This document shows, piece after piece, positions 54,179 to 63,995 of a stretch of 64,000 nucleotides of DNA. Origin of the DNA: Siphonobacter sp. BAB-5405 (lineage in GTDB: Bacteria > Bacteroidota > Bacteroidia > Cytophagales > Spirosomataceae); assembly GCF_002872335.1 (NCBI RefSeq), contig NZ_NJAG01000036.1:372001-436000 (forward strand). Reading direction: 5' to 3'. Positions within the stretch are counted from its first letter, which is position 1. Each line of letters opens with the position of its first letter. Position numbers and translations under genes: made by a program. The notes beneath the pieces were generated by a model, which saw nothing but the letters and a program-made list of their open reading frames with translations, did not search any database and was not told the origin of the DNA.

Positions 54179-55096
54179 ATGGCAACTGGATTGCTAGCCC
54201 TTTTAGATGACGTTGCCGCCCTGGTGAAAGCCAGTGCCGCCAGCTTAGACGACGTTCCTACTCAAGTCGCTAAAAGTACGGGGAAAGTTTCGGGTGTCGT
54301 CATTGACGATACCGCCGTGACCCCCAAATACGTGGTAGGACTAGATCCCTCCCGTGAAGTGTCGATCATTTATCAGATCGCCAAAAAATCATTAATTAAT
54401 AAGGTGCTCATCCTTACGCCGGTGGCCCTGTTGCTGGGTTTCTTTGCTCCCTGGATCATTACGCCCATTCTGATGTTGGGCGGAGCGTATCTGTGTTTTG
54501 AGGGCTACGAGAAGGTGCATAGTATGTTTAGCTCGCATGGCAATGCACACGGGGATTCGGAGGATGAACTCAACGTCATTACGCCCGAAGAGCTGGAGAA
54601 AACCCGAATCAAGGGGGCCGTACAAACCGACTTTATCCTGTCATCAGAAATCGTTGCTATTACGTATGGAACCGTATCCGATCAGCCCCTGGTGACGCAG
54701 ATTGCGGTTATGTTTTCCGTAGCAATTTTCATTACCGTAGCCGTATACGGATTCGTAGCCTTACTGGTTAAAGCGGATGACCTGGGCGTATACCTGGCTC
54801 GCGAAAACCGACCTCCTGCGATTCGTAAGATAGGCGTGGGGCTGGTTCGCTTTATGCCCCGTTTTCTAACCGTTCTGGGATACGTTGGTACTGCGGCCAT
54901 GTTGTGGGTGGGTGCGGAAATCATTTCGCACGGTATCCCCGTATTGCATCATGGTCTGGAGGCTATTGAGCACGCACTGGCTGACGTACCGGCATTAGCC
55001 TGGGTGGCGAAAGTGGTGGCTAGTGCCCTGGGTGGTTTGGTTATCGGAGCGATTATTGAAAAAATCGTAACGCTGGTTCGTAAGATTCGTAAGTAA
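54179..55096 (+). CDS. DUF808 family inner-membrane protein (YedI-like)
   Basis: A 305-residue membrane protein opening with LLALLDDVAALVKASAASLD and continuing KVSGVVIDDTAVTPKYVVG, both characteristic of DUF808. Several membrane segments follow (LILTPVALLLGFFAPWII, IAVMFSVAIFITVAVYGFVA, VVASALGGLVIGAIIE). Function unknown. A -7-like TATCTTCG occurs near 53990 and an inverted repeat CAGCCCGAAAGT/ACTTTCGGGCTG just after the gene. Confidence 0.9.
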   Translation: MATGLLALLDDVAALVKASAASLDDVPTQVAKSTGKVSGVVIDDTAVTPKYVVGLDPSREVSIIYQIAKKSLINKVLILTPVALLLGFFAPWIITPILMLGGAYLCFEGYEKVHSMFSSHGNAHGDSEDELNVITPEELEKTRIKGAVQTDFILSSEIVAITYGTVSDQPLVTQIAVMFSVAIFITVAVYGFVALLVKADDLGVYLARENRPPAIRKIGVGLVRFMPRFLTVLGYVGTAAMLWVGAEIISHGIPVLHHGLEAIEHALADVPALAWVAKVVASALGGLVIGAIIEKIVTLVRKIRK

Positions 55097-55117
55097 GGAT
55101 TCTAAGACTTCCTTATA

Positions 55118-55147
55118 CAGCCCGAAAGTGATGAACTTTCGGGCTGC
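55118..55147 (+). terminator. Hairpin after the DUF808 gene
   Basis: Perfect 12-bp stem CAGCCCGAAAGT with its complement around a 5-base loop, 22 bp past the stop. There is no T run. No gene is visible between 55097 and 55663. Confidence 0.5.
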
Positions 55148-55610
55148 CTGGTTGCTAGAAGAATGAGTTTCGTCCTGCAATAGGGCTGGTAGGCGGGCGG
55201 GATTTTGAGCTTCTGACCACAGCTGACAGTTACTGATTTGAGGAAGTTGCTGCCTGGAATCCATACGGACTGGAGGAACAACCGTTGTATCGGGACGAAA
55301 TTAGATTAGTTAATTCGGCCATTAAAAAAGCATCAGGTACGTCATCTGGAGCACCTTTCGTATAGCCAACGACGCAGAGCATAGTTTTCAATGATGCTTT
55401 AAAGCGTATACTAGTGTACGTTATGAATACTGAATCTGTGACGATTTACGTATGTAATCGAAAGCAAATACGCGTCTTCAGGGTAAGTATACAGCAATAA
55501 CGAATAGACGCTGAAATTAACTCAATTAGGTATTGATGGGTTACTAAACTAAACTTTGAAAGCGTAAGGCAAACGGGATGTACACCAGAGTTTCATAAGT
55601 ATCGCAAACC

Positions 55611-55650
55611 ACAGGGGCAGGAATGATCAATCATTCCTGCCCCTGTGGCG
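55611..55650. terminator. Long perfect palindrome downstream of the desaturase
   Basis: Arms of about 19 bp (CCACAGGGGCAGGAATGAT and its complement) meet almost directly at the centre. It lies 15-20 bp past the desaturase stop on the minus strand. No strong T run follows, so a transcript-end hairpin or a protein-binding site are both possible. Confidence 0.5.
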
Positions 55651-55663
55651 TAATAAACATTCC

Positions 55664-56461
55664 TTACGAAGCTTTCGCCAGCTGTTTCTTCTTCATGAAT
55701 TTCTGCGTGCGTCCTTTTTCCTGGGGTAACTGGATGATGCCCACAGCATTAAGGAGTTTCATAATCTGATAAGAAGGATCAATTTCAAACCACTTGTAGG
55801 CGAAATTAGGACGATTCCCGTAGGTGTGGTGATTATTATGGAATCCTTCACCCATCATCAGAAAATCAACGGGCATGAGGTTGCGAGACGTATCGTTGAC
55901 CTTGAACGTGGTATAACCAATTTTATGGGCAAACCAGTTGATAATCGCTCCGTGAATGGGCGACATGAGGAAATGGACCGGCAACAGTAAAAACCAGCCC
56001 CAACTCGGAGCAAAATAGATGTAAAAGAGCGTATACAGCGTTCCCCAGGCCAGACGGGTGTAACGATGCGAAGCGAAGTCATCAAACGATCTCCAGTCGG
56101 GCACACCCGCCGTGAATTTAGGGTCTACTTCCATGCTACGCGTACGGATAGCCGAATAGAACCGATATGTTTTCAGCATCATATCAAAAATGCCCGTACT
56201 GAAGCTTGGTGAATGCGGGTCGTTTTCCGTATCGGCATAGGCATGGTGCATGCGGTGCATAACGCCGTAGGCATAAGCACTTAGGTAGTTCGATCCCTGG
56301 AAGATAAAGGTTCCCATAAAAAATACCCGTTCCCAGGTTTTTGACATTTTAAAGGCCTGATGAGAGGCATATCGGTGCAGAAAAACGGTTTGGAAGAACA
56401 AGGCTCCGTACCAGTGCACGGCAAAGAAAATCAGTAGAGCAGCCATAACTTTTTTGAACAA
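55664..56461 (-). CDS. Acyl-CoA/acyl-lipid fatty-acid desaturase
   Basis: A 265-residue di-iron membrane desaturase that inserts a double bond in acyl chains. The three His boxes are HRYASH (about 29), HRMHH (about 69) and GFHNNHH (about 200). Hydrophobic segments flank them (VMAALLIFFAVHWYGALFF, GTLYTLFYIYFAPSWGWFLL). At 265 residues it is compact but normal for Bacteroidota stearoyl-type desaturases. It is single-gene and may adjust membrane fluidity. Confidence 0.92.
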   Translation of the reverse strand: MFKKVMAALLIFFAVHWYGALFFQTVFLHRYASHQAFKMSKTWERVFFMGTFIFQGSNYLSAYAYGVMHRMHHAYADTENDPHSPSFSTGIFDMMLKTYRFYSAIRTRSMEVDPKFTAGVPDWRSFDDFASHRYTRLAWGTLYTLFYIYFAPSWGWFLLLPVHFLMSPIHGAIINWFAHKIGYTTFKVNDTSRNLMPVDFLMMGEGFHNNHHTYGNRPNFAYKWFEIDPSYQIMKLLNAVGIIQLPQEKGRTQKFMKKKQLAKAS

Positions 56462-56845
56462 AGATTCCAGCCCCTGCTACGAAAACCAGTACCCCCCCGA
56501 CGAATGGTTGAATAAAGCGACCGAGTGGCCGAATATCTTTGCTCATTCACCGAACGAAGGAACGGGCCGAATGAAAACCAGGTAGTGTTTGAAAGGGGTT
56601 GGACGTAGTAATTCGCAGCTTTTTCTTCGTTGTATACCGGTGTTTTGAATGAAATATCGCCAGTGATTTACCCGCCGGGTGCAATGGCCTGAATTCTATT
56701 GAACGATAGAACCGCATGACCTAGCCTGACGAGTACGAAAACTTGTCTTCTGCTGCTAGTATCCGATAACTTAACAAATGCTTTATCCAGGTCCATAGGT
56801 TCTTCAGCAGAGCGTGAGTAATTAGCGGCGGTATTCTCTACCTTC

Positions 56846-57274
56846 ATGAAAAAGATTATCTGTACGTTAGCAGTAGTGATCGGAGCCTGTCAGAAACCGG
56901 GCGGTGATGATGATACGATTAATCCTACGAAGCTCTATACTCCCTCCGAGCTGAACGCCAAAAGTAATGGGGCGTGTGACCAGGCTAAAGCCTGGGAAGG
57001 TCAGATGGTTCAGGTCCGTGGGCGGATTGACCAGCCTGTTCTTACGGAAACTCAGAACGGTGGCAAATTCTGGCTCCGCGACGAAAAAGGGTTCATTGAA
57101 GTATATGTGGAAGGAGCTTCCGCAGAAGATCTTCAAAGCCTGCATCACCGCGTAGTCAAGGGACGAGCCGTGACTGTGACCGGAAAAGCCGTCGCGGGTG
57201 AGAGGCAAACTCAATTCAAGTGCAAAAAGAGTTTGCACGTCGAAATCAGTAAAGCTGATGCTGTTGTTTTTTAG
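56846..57274 (+). CDS. OB-fold (tRNA_anti-like) lipoprotein
   Basis: A 142-residue lipoprotein: lipobox VIGAC (Cys15), a charged linker, then an OB-fold core (AWEGQMVQVRGRIDQPVLTE, KFWLRDEKGFIEVYVEG, VKGRAVTVTGKAVAGERQ). Similar small OB-fold lipoproteins occur in Bacteroidota without known roles. A Cys pair (CDQ and CKK) may form a disulfide. It is convergent with the serine hydrolase gene, 19 bp apart. Confidence 0.78.
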   Translation: MKKIICTLAVVIGACQKPGGDDDTINPTKLYTPSELNAKSNGACDQAKAWEGQMVQVRGRIDQPVLTETQNGGKFWLRDEKGFIEVYVEGASAEDLQSLHHRVVKGRAVTVTGKAVAGERQTQFKCKKSLHVEISKADAVVF

Positions 57275-57293
57275 GTGTGGATGGTCTACCCGT

Positions 57294-58940
57294 TTATTTT
57301 AGCACGGCTGGTAGTACATACTCCTGCATCAGCCGATCGATCTGCGTGTGGGCGTAGGAAGTATTATAGGCTGTAGCCGTAACCACCACCACCAGCGGTT
57401 GATCCGTAAAAACGAAAATTTTATTGCCCCCATTGCCGGTACAGTAGTAGGTTTCAAGGCGTTTGTCACGCACTGTATAGGTCTTATTCCAAAATAAATA
57501 ACCGTAATATTCCTGCGTACGACCGGGAATGGCTTTGTGCTTGGTAAAGGTTTTCGCTACCCAGGTCTCCGGAATCAGTGGTTGTCCGTTCCACTTACCC
57601 TTATTTTGATACAGCTGTCCGTACTTGGCCAAATCCAGTGCCTGAAGTTGAATACCTCCGGCGGTACTTACCACATTTTGGGGCGTATAGGGCCAGCGGT
57701 AATGACGAATTCCAAGGGGTTCAAAAAGCTTGTTTCTGGAGTATACATCCAGATTCTGGGGTACTCGCTTGTTAAGAATGTCGCCCAGCAAAACCACGCC
57801 CGCCGTAAAGTAATGCCATTCCCCCTGGTACTTGGCCGGTAGCACGGGAAGATTCAACGTAAAGCGTACCCAGTCAGGTTCAGGGTACATGTGCTCTTCA
57901 TTGCCGGGGGAATCCAGATGGTCATCATCTCCGTCAAAAGCGGAACTCATCGTGAGTAAGTCCCGCACCGTAGTAGCCGCTTTTGCTGCTGATTGAAAAG
58001 CGTAAGCGTTCAGGTCATAAAATTCCCGCAAGGATTGCTTCTCGTTCAGATATCCCTCGTTTTGGGCAATACCCGTTAAGGTTGAAGCAAAGGACTTGCC
58101 TACCGAGCGGACATCGTGCAAGGTGTTTCGGTCGGCTCCATTAAAATATTCCTCCAGAAGGATCCGGCCCTTTTTAAGGACTACGATACTGGTGATGTGT
58201 TTAAACACACCCGCTTCAATGTTGCCCTTTAGTGCTTGGATGGCAGGTCGGTCGAAGGAATCGGACGAGACGTTAAGACCCGGATATGGTTTAGGAGTCG
58301 TCAGTTTTATCGTATCCGGATTAAACGTGGGTTTTCGCTTTACGTCCAGATGAATTTCACCCCGGGCCAGAGTTGGACCAACGAGCACGTGTGAAAGCTT
58401 CAGGTAGGGTCTGATTTCCAGGGTAAACAGGTGTTTTCCCTCCGTCAGGGCCTGATCTCCGCCCTGATTCATGAATCGGTTCCACGCCGACTGGCTCCAC
58501 CAGCGTCCCTCGTGCTGGTTGTCAATCAGCGGTTTACGAATGACCGTCTCTTCATTTTTGATCCGGGCGTAAGGAGCTCCGGGATGAAGATTACTCTGGT
58601 AAATGAGTTGCTGATCGACGTAAAAGGAAAACTGATAATTACCCACCTTCGTCAGACTATCTGCGGACAACGTAGGAGCCAGAGCATGCAGATAGTTAGT
58701 CAGTGAATTGCCCAGAAAGGCCGTCAGGAAGAGGTTGCTGTGGTTGGTCAGTGAGTAACTGGTTAAAAAGTCACCGGTTTTCAGTTCATCCGGAGGAATT
58801 TCACGGGAGGTAAAAAGAATTTTTCCCTGGTTGGCCTGATGCAGGGGAGAGGTGATGCCCTGCGTTTGGACAAGCTGAGCCTGAAGGGGGAAGTAACAGA
58901 ACATCAGGAACAGTCCGGTCAGTACATTTAAGCGTATCAT
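57294..58940 (-). CDS. Secreted serine hydrolase of the beta-lactamase (class C/esterase) family
   Basis: A 548-residue exported hydrolase (signal peptide about 1-22, ending PLQAQ). The N-terminal ~230 residues are a beta-rich extension of unknown role. The penicillin-binding-type catalytic domain follows with the SxxK motif in RSVGKSFASTLTG (about 282) and later YRWPYTPQNVVSTAGGIQLQ and a C-terminal GNGGNKIFVFTD that fills the KTG position. Such proteins are esterases or peptidases more often than true beta-lactamases. Confidence 0.85.
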   Translation of the reverse strand: MIRLNVLTGLFLMFCYFPLQAQLVQTQGITSPLHQANQGKILFTSREIPPDELKTGDFLTSYSLTNHSNLFLTAFLGNSLTNYLHALAPTLSADSLTKVGNYQFSFYVDQQLIYQSNLHPGAPYARIKNEETVIRKPLIDNQHEGRWWSQSAWNRFMNQGGDQALTEGKHLFTLEIRPYLKLSHVLVGPTLARGEIHLDVKRKPTFNPDTIKLTTPKPYPGLNVSSDSFDRPAIQALKGNIEAGVFKHITSIVVLKKGRILLEEYFNGADRNTLHDVRSVGKSFASTLTGIAQNEGYLNEKQSLREFYDLNAYAFQSAAKAATTVRDLLTMSSAFDGDDDHLDSPGNEEHMYPEPDWVRFTLNLPVLPAKYQGEWHYFTAGVVLLGDILNKRVPQNLDVYSRNKLFEPLGIRHYRWPYTPQNVVSTAGGIQLQALDLAKYGQLYQNKGKWNGQPLIPETWVAKTFTKHKAIPGRTQEYYGYLFWNKTYTVRDKRLETYYCTGNGGNKIFVFTDQPLVVVVTATAYNTSYAHTQIDRLMQEYVLPAVLK

Positions 58941-59010
58941 TTTCCCATAGGAGAGGGGTGAGGTACAAACCTACACACGGGATGAGGCCGGAAATAGAAC
59001 AGGATTAACC

Positions 59011-59814
59011 TTAGCCTACAAAAAGTTTTCGGTATGCAAACGGCGTGAGGGCATACTGAGCCCGAAACGAACGAATAAAATGACTCTGATCGGCAAAACC
59101 GCATGCCAGGGCAATTTGCGTTAACGACTGACCCTGGCTTATCAATAGCGGTAAGGCCTTCTGAAGCCGTATCATTCGCAGGTACTCTCCGAAGTGGCAG
59201 TTAAAGTAACGGGGCATCTCCCGGCAGAGGTAAACCGGATGAAGAGCGAGTTGCCCGGCTAACTGGTTGAGCGTCCAGGGTTCTTCCGGAGCATCGTGTA
59301 AGAGATCCCGCAGTTGTTTCACCCAGGAAGGCTGCCTCAGATACGGGTGGTCAAACGCCTGCGTAAGTTCAGAAAATAACGAAACGAGTAAGGCGTCAAT
59401 GGCCAGGGGCGTATAGCATTCGTGGCGTTTGGCTTCTCTGACGAGATTGTACATGAGTCGTTTGGCCTGTGGATGCTGAAGGTCGATACTGCCCTGCAAC
59501 GCTTGTACTTCATAGGCTTGAAACCAGTCCGCGTTGATTTCAACGTGGAAGCCCCGGGTATAACCTTCGGGTTTCTGGTTGTAATGAGCTTCCTGCCAAT
59601 GGTGAAACAGCAGGCTGCCCGGGGTACAGGTGTACGTTTGTTTCCGGTTCCCTTCTACTACGTTTCCCTGTAAAATGAAAGTAAAGTAGGCGTTTTCGTG
59701 GTAATGCCAGTCCACCCAGGGGTGAGTGTATTCCGTATCCGTAAGGGTCAGATGACCCAACTGAAGTTTTTGATTGGTCTGGCCATAAAATTGACCGGTT
59801 TGCAGAGCGTTCAT
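59011..59814 (-). CDS. AraC-family transcriptional regulator with cupin domain
   Basis: An N-terminal cupin sensor (YTHPWVDWHYHENAYFTFIL, GSLLFHHWQEAHYN) and a C-terminal double HTH (LNQLAGQLALHPVYLCREMP, LTQIALACGFADQSHFIRSF). The start at 59814 (MNALQTGQFYGQTNQ) gives the usual N-terminus; 27 further residues upstream are possible. It is intact, in contrast to the AraC remnant at 17 kb. Target genes are not evident; the serine hydrolase on the same strand, 70 bp downstream, is one candidate. Confidence 0.9.
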   Translation of the reverse strand: MNALQTGQFYGQTNQKLQLGHLTLTDTEYTHPWVDWHYHENAYFTFILQGNVVEGNRKQTYTCTPGSLLFHHWQEAHYNQKPEGYTRGFHVEINADWFQAYEVQALQGSIDLQHPQAKRLMYNLVREAKRHECYTPLAIDALLVSLFSELTQAFDHPYLRQPSWVKQLRDLLHDAPEEPWTLNQLAGQLALHPVYLCREMPRYFNCHFGEYLRMIRLQKALPLLISQGQSLTQIALACGFADQSHFIRSFRAQYALTPFAYRKLFVG

Positions 59815-60023
59815 ACCAGGAAAAGGGGGTAGGATGTAGAATGACTCTATTATTTCTCCACGAATGGGAAACTTCAGTGATGGTTTATGAAACACAACAC
59901 AACCCAGTAACGAAAGGTACGAATATTCAGCTTCTAAAACCTGAGAAAGAAACTAGGTATAATTAGATGATAGAAGATACAGTCAGATGGCTACACTAAA
60001 ATAATTACGTTCGTGCGTAAGCC

Positions 60024-63000
60024 TTAAGATTGATACGTATTGAGCAGATGAATCAATGCGTCCAAATCCAGGGGTTTGGTTAAATGCTCATTGAAGCCCA
60101 CTTCTTTTGCTTTCTGTTTGTCTTCAATCAGACCGTAACCCGATACCGCCACGATGAACATCTTCTGACTCCAGGGCTGCTGGCGAATGTGTCGGCAAGT
60201 TTCATACCCATCCAGATCAGGCATGCCAATATCCAGCAAAATGACATCCGGACGAAGCTGCTCCGCCGCTTCCAGGGCCAAACGACCACTGTTGCGGGTG
60301 TGCACCTGATAGCCTTTGAGCTCCAGAAGCATGCTGAGTGTTAGCGTAGCATCCAGATTGTCGTCGACTACTAAAATTTGTAAGGGCTCAGAAGCGGGGA
60401 GGGTATCCGTCTGACTCGCTTCTGAAGCGAGGCTCGTAGTCAGGGTTGGCAGATGCACGGTAAACGTACTCCCCTGCTTCAGGCCTTTACTCTGAGCTTC
60501 TACCTGTCCGCCGTGCAGTTCTACAATCTGTTTTACCAGCGTCAGGCCCAGTCCCAGTCCTCCCTGTGAGCGGGCCAAGGAATTATCCACCTGCACAAAA
60601 AGCTCAAAAATAGCAGTAAGCTGATCCGAAGCCAGGCCAATACCATTGTCCCGGATGCGGAGAATTGCTTCCTGACCCTGATGCTCCAACTGTAGATCTA
60701 CCACGCCTGTTTCGCCCGTGTAGCGGGCAGCGTTCGTGAGTAGATTCGTAACCACCTGTACCAGTCGGGTTGCGTCACCTTCGATTTCAATGGGATGTTT
60801 GGGAAGACTTACGTGCAACTGCTGCTGCTTTTGCTCATACAGAAGTGTTACGGATTCCACGGACTGCCGGACTAATTCCACCAGATTGACCGTTTCCTGA
60901 TGCAGCTCAATCTTGCCCCGACTGATACGGCTCACATCCAACAGGTCGTCTACCATGCGTACGAGATGTTCCGTTTGGCGACTCATCATACTAATGACGC
61001 CCCGGGTTTGTGACGGACTCGTTCCGGTCATGGAAAGAATCTGCAGGCCATTGCGTAAGGTAGCCATGGGGTTGCGAAGTTCGTGAGCCAGCATGGCTAT
61101 AAAATCATCCTTTTTCCGATCCGCCTGTTTCAGAATTTCGCCCGCCCGTTTCGTTTCAGTAATGTCCAGAACGAACTCTACGAATTCTCCTTCACTTAGT
61201 TGTTTTCCCGCAAACAGTCCCCACCAACGGCTACCATCCGGGCGAATGTATTGCTTTTCGTAAGGCGTATTCTCCCCCTTGCGACGGTATTCCTGCACCG
61301 CGATTTGAGTATACTGCGTAAACTCCGGAGCCGTAAGGGTATCCCATCGGACCTGCCCCAGGGCAAAGGCCTCAACCGGATACCCACTCATCCGCTGAAA
61401 GGCTTCATTCACTTTATGAATCCCTCCTTCCAGATCAAAATAGATGACCCCTACCGTGCTGATGGACAGAACCCGCTGTAGCCGCTCTTCCGATTTTCGG
61501 ATTTCTTCTTCCGCCTGTTTGCGATCCGTAATATCCAGCATGGCCCCGCTCATCTGGGTGGGTTGGCCTTCTTCTTCCCCCGTCACGCGTCCGTAGCCGC
61601 TCATCCAGCGAACCACACCATCCTCGCGTATAATTCGAAATTCAACGTCAAATAGACTTTGTTCATCAATGGCTCGCTGTAATTCTGCCAAAACCCACGT
61701 TCGATCCTGCGGATGGAGATGACGGGTAAACGCCTCCGACGGTTGCGGACTCGTTTCAATGGTCATGCCCAGTAGTTTGAAATGCTGTTCATTCCAGTAT
61801 ACTTTATCGGTCACCAGATGCCATTCCCAGGTGGCCATTTCGGCGGCCTCCACAGCCAGACGCGTACGCTGCTCCAGTTGTAGCTGCAAGGCTTGCCCCC
61901 GTTTGTGTCGGGTAATGTCACGGCTAATTTTCGTAAAGCCCGTTAACTGGCCGTGGGTATCGTGAATGGCCGTCGCTATTTCATTGACCCAGAAGCGTTC
62001 GCCACTCTTACTGATTCGAATCGACTCCCGTTCGACACGGCCTGTTTGGGCTGCTTCCCGCAGGTCTTTGGCGGGCTGACCCGCCGCTACGGCTTCCGGC
62101 GTGTAACAAATGGAGGCATGCTTTCCAATCATTTCCTGAGCCGAGTAGCCTTTCATGCGTTGGGCTCCTTCGTTCCATTCGGTAATGATGCCCGCTGAAT
62201 CCATTCGGTAAATGGCATAATCAGGCAGGTTCTGTAACAGCGAACGATACCTCGCTTCGCTTTCCCGTAAGGCTTCTTCGGTATGGGCTCGTTCGATGGC
62301 TACCCAGGTACGTTCAACGGTTTCCTCGATGAGTGACAGGTCCAGCAGGTTCCATTCCCGCGGCTCCCGCTGGTGAATCCAAAGGCTTGCCACCCAATGC
62401 CCGTTTTTCAGGAGTGGGAAAAGAACCAGGGCAGCGATACCGGCCCTGATAAATGCCTTTTGCTCGGCCGAAGAAAACTCGGTTGCCGTGGTGATTTCCG
62501 GAATGATGACCGGGTTTCCTGATCCTAATAAGCGGGTAAGGAAAACTTCAAAATCTTGCGATCGGAACCATACGGAAAGCTCTGATTCATCGGAAATGCC
62601 AAAGCGGTCAGCACCCCGAAGCTCAGTCTGCTCTGGTGAATGCTCCCGGTAAAAAACGTGCGTTACCCCCAGCCGTTTTTCCAAAAGATCCGTGGCTACC
62701 CGCTTGAGTTCATTGGGATTTGCCAAGGGCCGAAGGGCGTCGCTCAGCTTCAGCAGATGTTCCTGGCGTTGCTGATTTCGTCGGCGTAAGGTGATGTCGT
62801 TGAAAAGAACGGCTACCTGGCAATCGCCAGGCGGGCCAAAAGGCAAGGCGAAGACTTCGTACCACACGCCTCCAACCAGGTAGGCAGCTTCGTTTTCAAA
62901 GTGTACGGCCTTGCCGGTTTTAACTACCTCGCCATAGCTTTGAAACCAATGCTCTTCCAGCAACGGCTGAAGTTCACGCATCTTTTTGCCCGTAGCGTTG

Positions 63001-63995
63001 CGTAAACCGGTTTGTCTTTCAAAGACCGGGTTTACTTCCAGAAAGAGATAATCAACGGGATTTTCCGATTCATCAAAGAGTACCTGAATGATACAAAAAC
63101 CCTGCTCCATGTGATTGAAAAGTGTCAGGTATTTGTCCGTCGCTTTTTGGGCAACTTCGTCTTTCAGGCGGAGGAGTTTGGCTTCGGCAATTTGACGTTC
63201 GGTGATGTTTTCGTACATCATAACCAGCCCATCCTGAAGTTTCATGTATTGGGTACGCAGGTACATGGGCCTGGTCCCGTAGGTGAAATGCAGGATTTTA
63301 TCGGTAGGCAGGTTCGTTTCCACCACTTCAACCATAGTAGTGAAGTTGGATTCATCGAGGTACGAAGGTGTGATGGTGCGTAAGGTTTTACCCTGGGTGG
63401 AAACGCCCATGTAACGGTCGGCGACGCCGTTGGAGAAAATAAAACGAAAATCCACAATTTTACCTGACTCATCGCGGACTGCCTCAAAGACCGTGATGGC
63501 ATGGCGAACGGTTCGAAAAACCGCGTCGTGCAATTGCCGGGCTTGTTGTAGTTCCTGCTCGGCTTCTTTGGAAGAAGTAATATCCCGGGTGGTCAGGATG
63601 ATACCATCATCCTGTTTTGCCAACGACAGGAAAAACCAGTGGCTCGGTTCAGGGCGAATCTCCTGCTGGTAGGGAAGGCCCGTTTGAACCACGGCGATCA
63701 TCGACGCGAAAATACCGGCAGCAAGTAGATCGGGTCGTTGCGTGACAAGGCTTTTGCCAAGGACTTCACCGCAAACTTTATCAGCGGCTTCATTGAGTAA
63801 AATCCATTGAAAATCAATGATCTGGTTTTGTTCGTCCCGAACGGCCTTGAAAACTTCAATCTGGTCCGGTGAGCTGTTTAGCGTAGCCCGAAGTAGTTCC
63901 TGACTAGCCCGCAACTGGTCCGTACGCTGGGCGATTTGCCCTTCTAAATGCGTTTGCTGGGCGTCTTTATCCGCTCGGTAGGCTGAAATATCCAC
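60024..63995 (-). CDS. Hybrid sensor histidine kinase with multiple PAS domains and a GAF domain (5' end at window edge)
   Basis: At least 1323 residues. A coiled start is followed by PAS-type domains (about 30-140, 150-265, 285-400), a GAF domain (about 410-575), three more PAS/PAC units (about 590-960, with GYSAQEMIGKHASICYTPEA), a HisKA domain with phospho-His in MLAHELRNPMATL (about 970), HATPase motifs NLLTNAARYTGE, RDNGIGLASDQL and GGLGLGLTLVKQI, then a receiver with phospho-Asp in VILLDIGMPDLDGYE (about 1250). No transmembrane helix is seen, so it is probably a cytoplasmic sensor. The listed start is a GTG five bases from the edge, with no stop before it, so the gene may begin outside the window. 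Confidence 0.9.
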   Translation of the reverse strand: MDISAYRADKDAQQTHLEGQIAQRTDQLRASQELLRATLNSSPDQIEVFKAVRDEQNQIIDFQWILLNEAADKVCGEVLGKSLVTQRPDLLAAGIFASMIAVVQTGLPYQQEIRPEPSHWFFLSLAKQDDGIILTTRDITSSKEAEQELQQARQLHDAVFRTVRHAITVFEAVRDESGKIVDFRFIFSNGVADRYMGVSTQGKTLRTITPSYLDESNFTTMVEVVETNLPTDKILHFTYGTRPMYLRTQYMKLQDGLVMMYENITERQIAEAKLLRLKDEVAQKATDKYLTLFNHMEQGFCIIQVLFDESENPVDYLFLEVNPVFERQTGLRNATGKKMRELQPLLEEHWFQSYGEVVKTGKAVHFENEAAYLVGGVWYEVFALPFGPPGDCQVAVLFNDITLRRRNQQRQEHLLKLSDALRPLANPNELKRVATDLLEKRLGVTHVFYREHSPEQTELRGADRFGISDESELSVWFRSQDFEVFLTRLLGSGNPVIIPEITTATEFSSAEQKAFIRAGIAALVLFPLLKNGHWVASLWIHQREPREWNLLDLSLIEETVERTWVAIERAHTEEALRESEARYRSLLQNLPDYAIYRMDSAGIITEWNEGAQRMKGYSAQEMIGKHASICYTPEAVAAGQPAKDLREAAQTGRVERESIRISKSGERFWVNEIATAIHDTHGQLTGFTKISRDITRHKRGQALQLQLEQRTRLAVEAAEMATWEWHLVTDKVYWNEQHFKLLGMTIETSPQPSEAFTRHLHPQDRTWVLAELQRAIDEQSLFDVEFRIIREDGVVRWMSGYGRVTGEEEGQPTQMSGAMLDITDRKQAEEEIRKSEERLQRVLSISTVGVIYFDLEGGIHKVNEAFQRMSGYPVEAFALGQVRWDTLTAPEFTQYTQIAVQEYRRKGENTPYEKQYIRPDGSRWWGLFAGKQLSEGEFVEFVLDITETKRAGEILKQADRKKDDFIAMLAHELRNPMATLRNGLQILSMTGTSPSQTRGVISMMSRQTEHLVRMVDDLLDVSRISRGKIELHQETVNLVELVRQSVESVTLLYEQKQQQLHVSLPKHPIEIEGDATRLVQVVTNLLTNAARYTGETGVVDLQLEHQGQEAILRIRDNGIGLASDQLTAIFELFVQVDNSLARSQGGLGLGLTLVKQIVELHGGQVEAQSKGLKQGSTFTVHLPTLTTSLASEASQTDTLPASEPLQILVVDDNLDATLTLSMLLELKGYQVHTRNSGRLALEAAEQLRPDVILLDIGMPDLDGYETCRHIRQQPWSQKMFIVAVSGYGLIEDKQKAKEVGFNEHLTKPLDLDALIHLLNTYQS

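Noticed and set aside
56349-56546. Small minus-strand frame with a hydrophobic N-terminus overlapping the desaturase start
   Set aside because: Its second half overlaps the desaturase coding region in another frame and the desaturase is complete without it. An upstream leader peptide cannot be excluded but is unsupported.
60024-63995. Several separate PAS/kinase genes
   Set aside because: A single frame is open through all domains with no internal stop.
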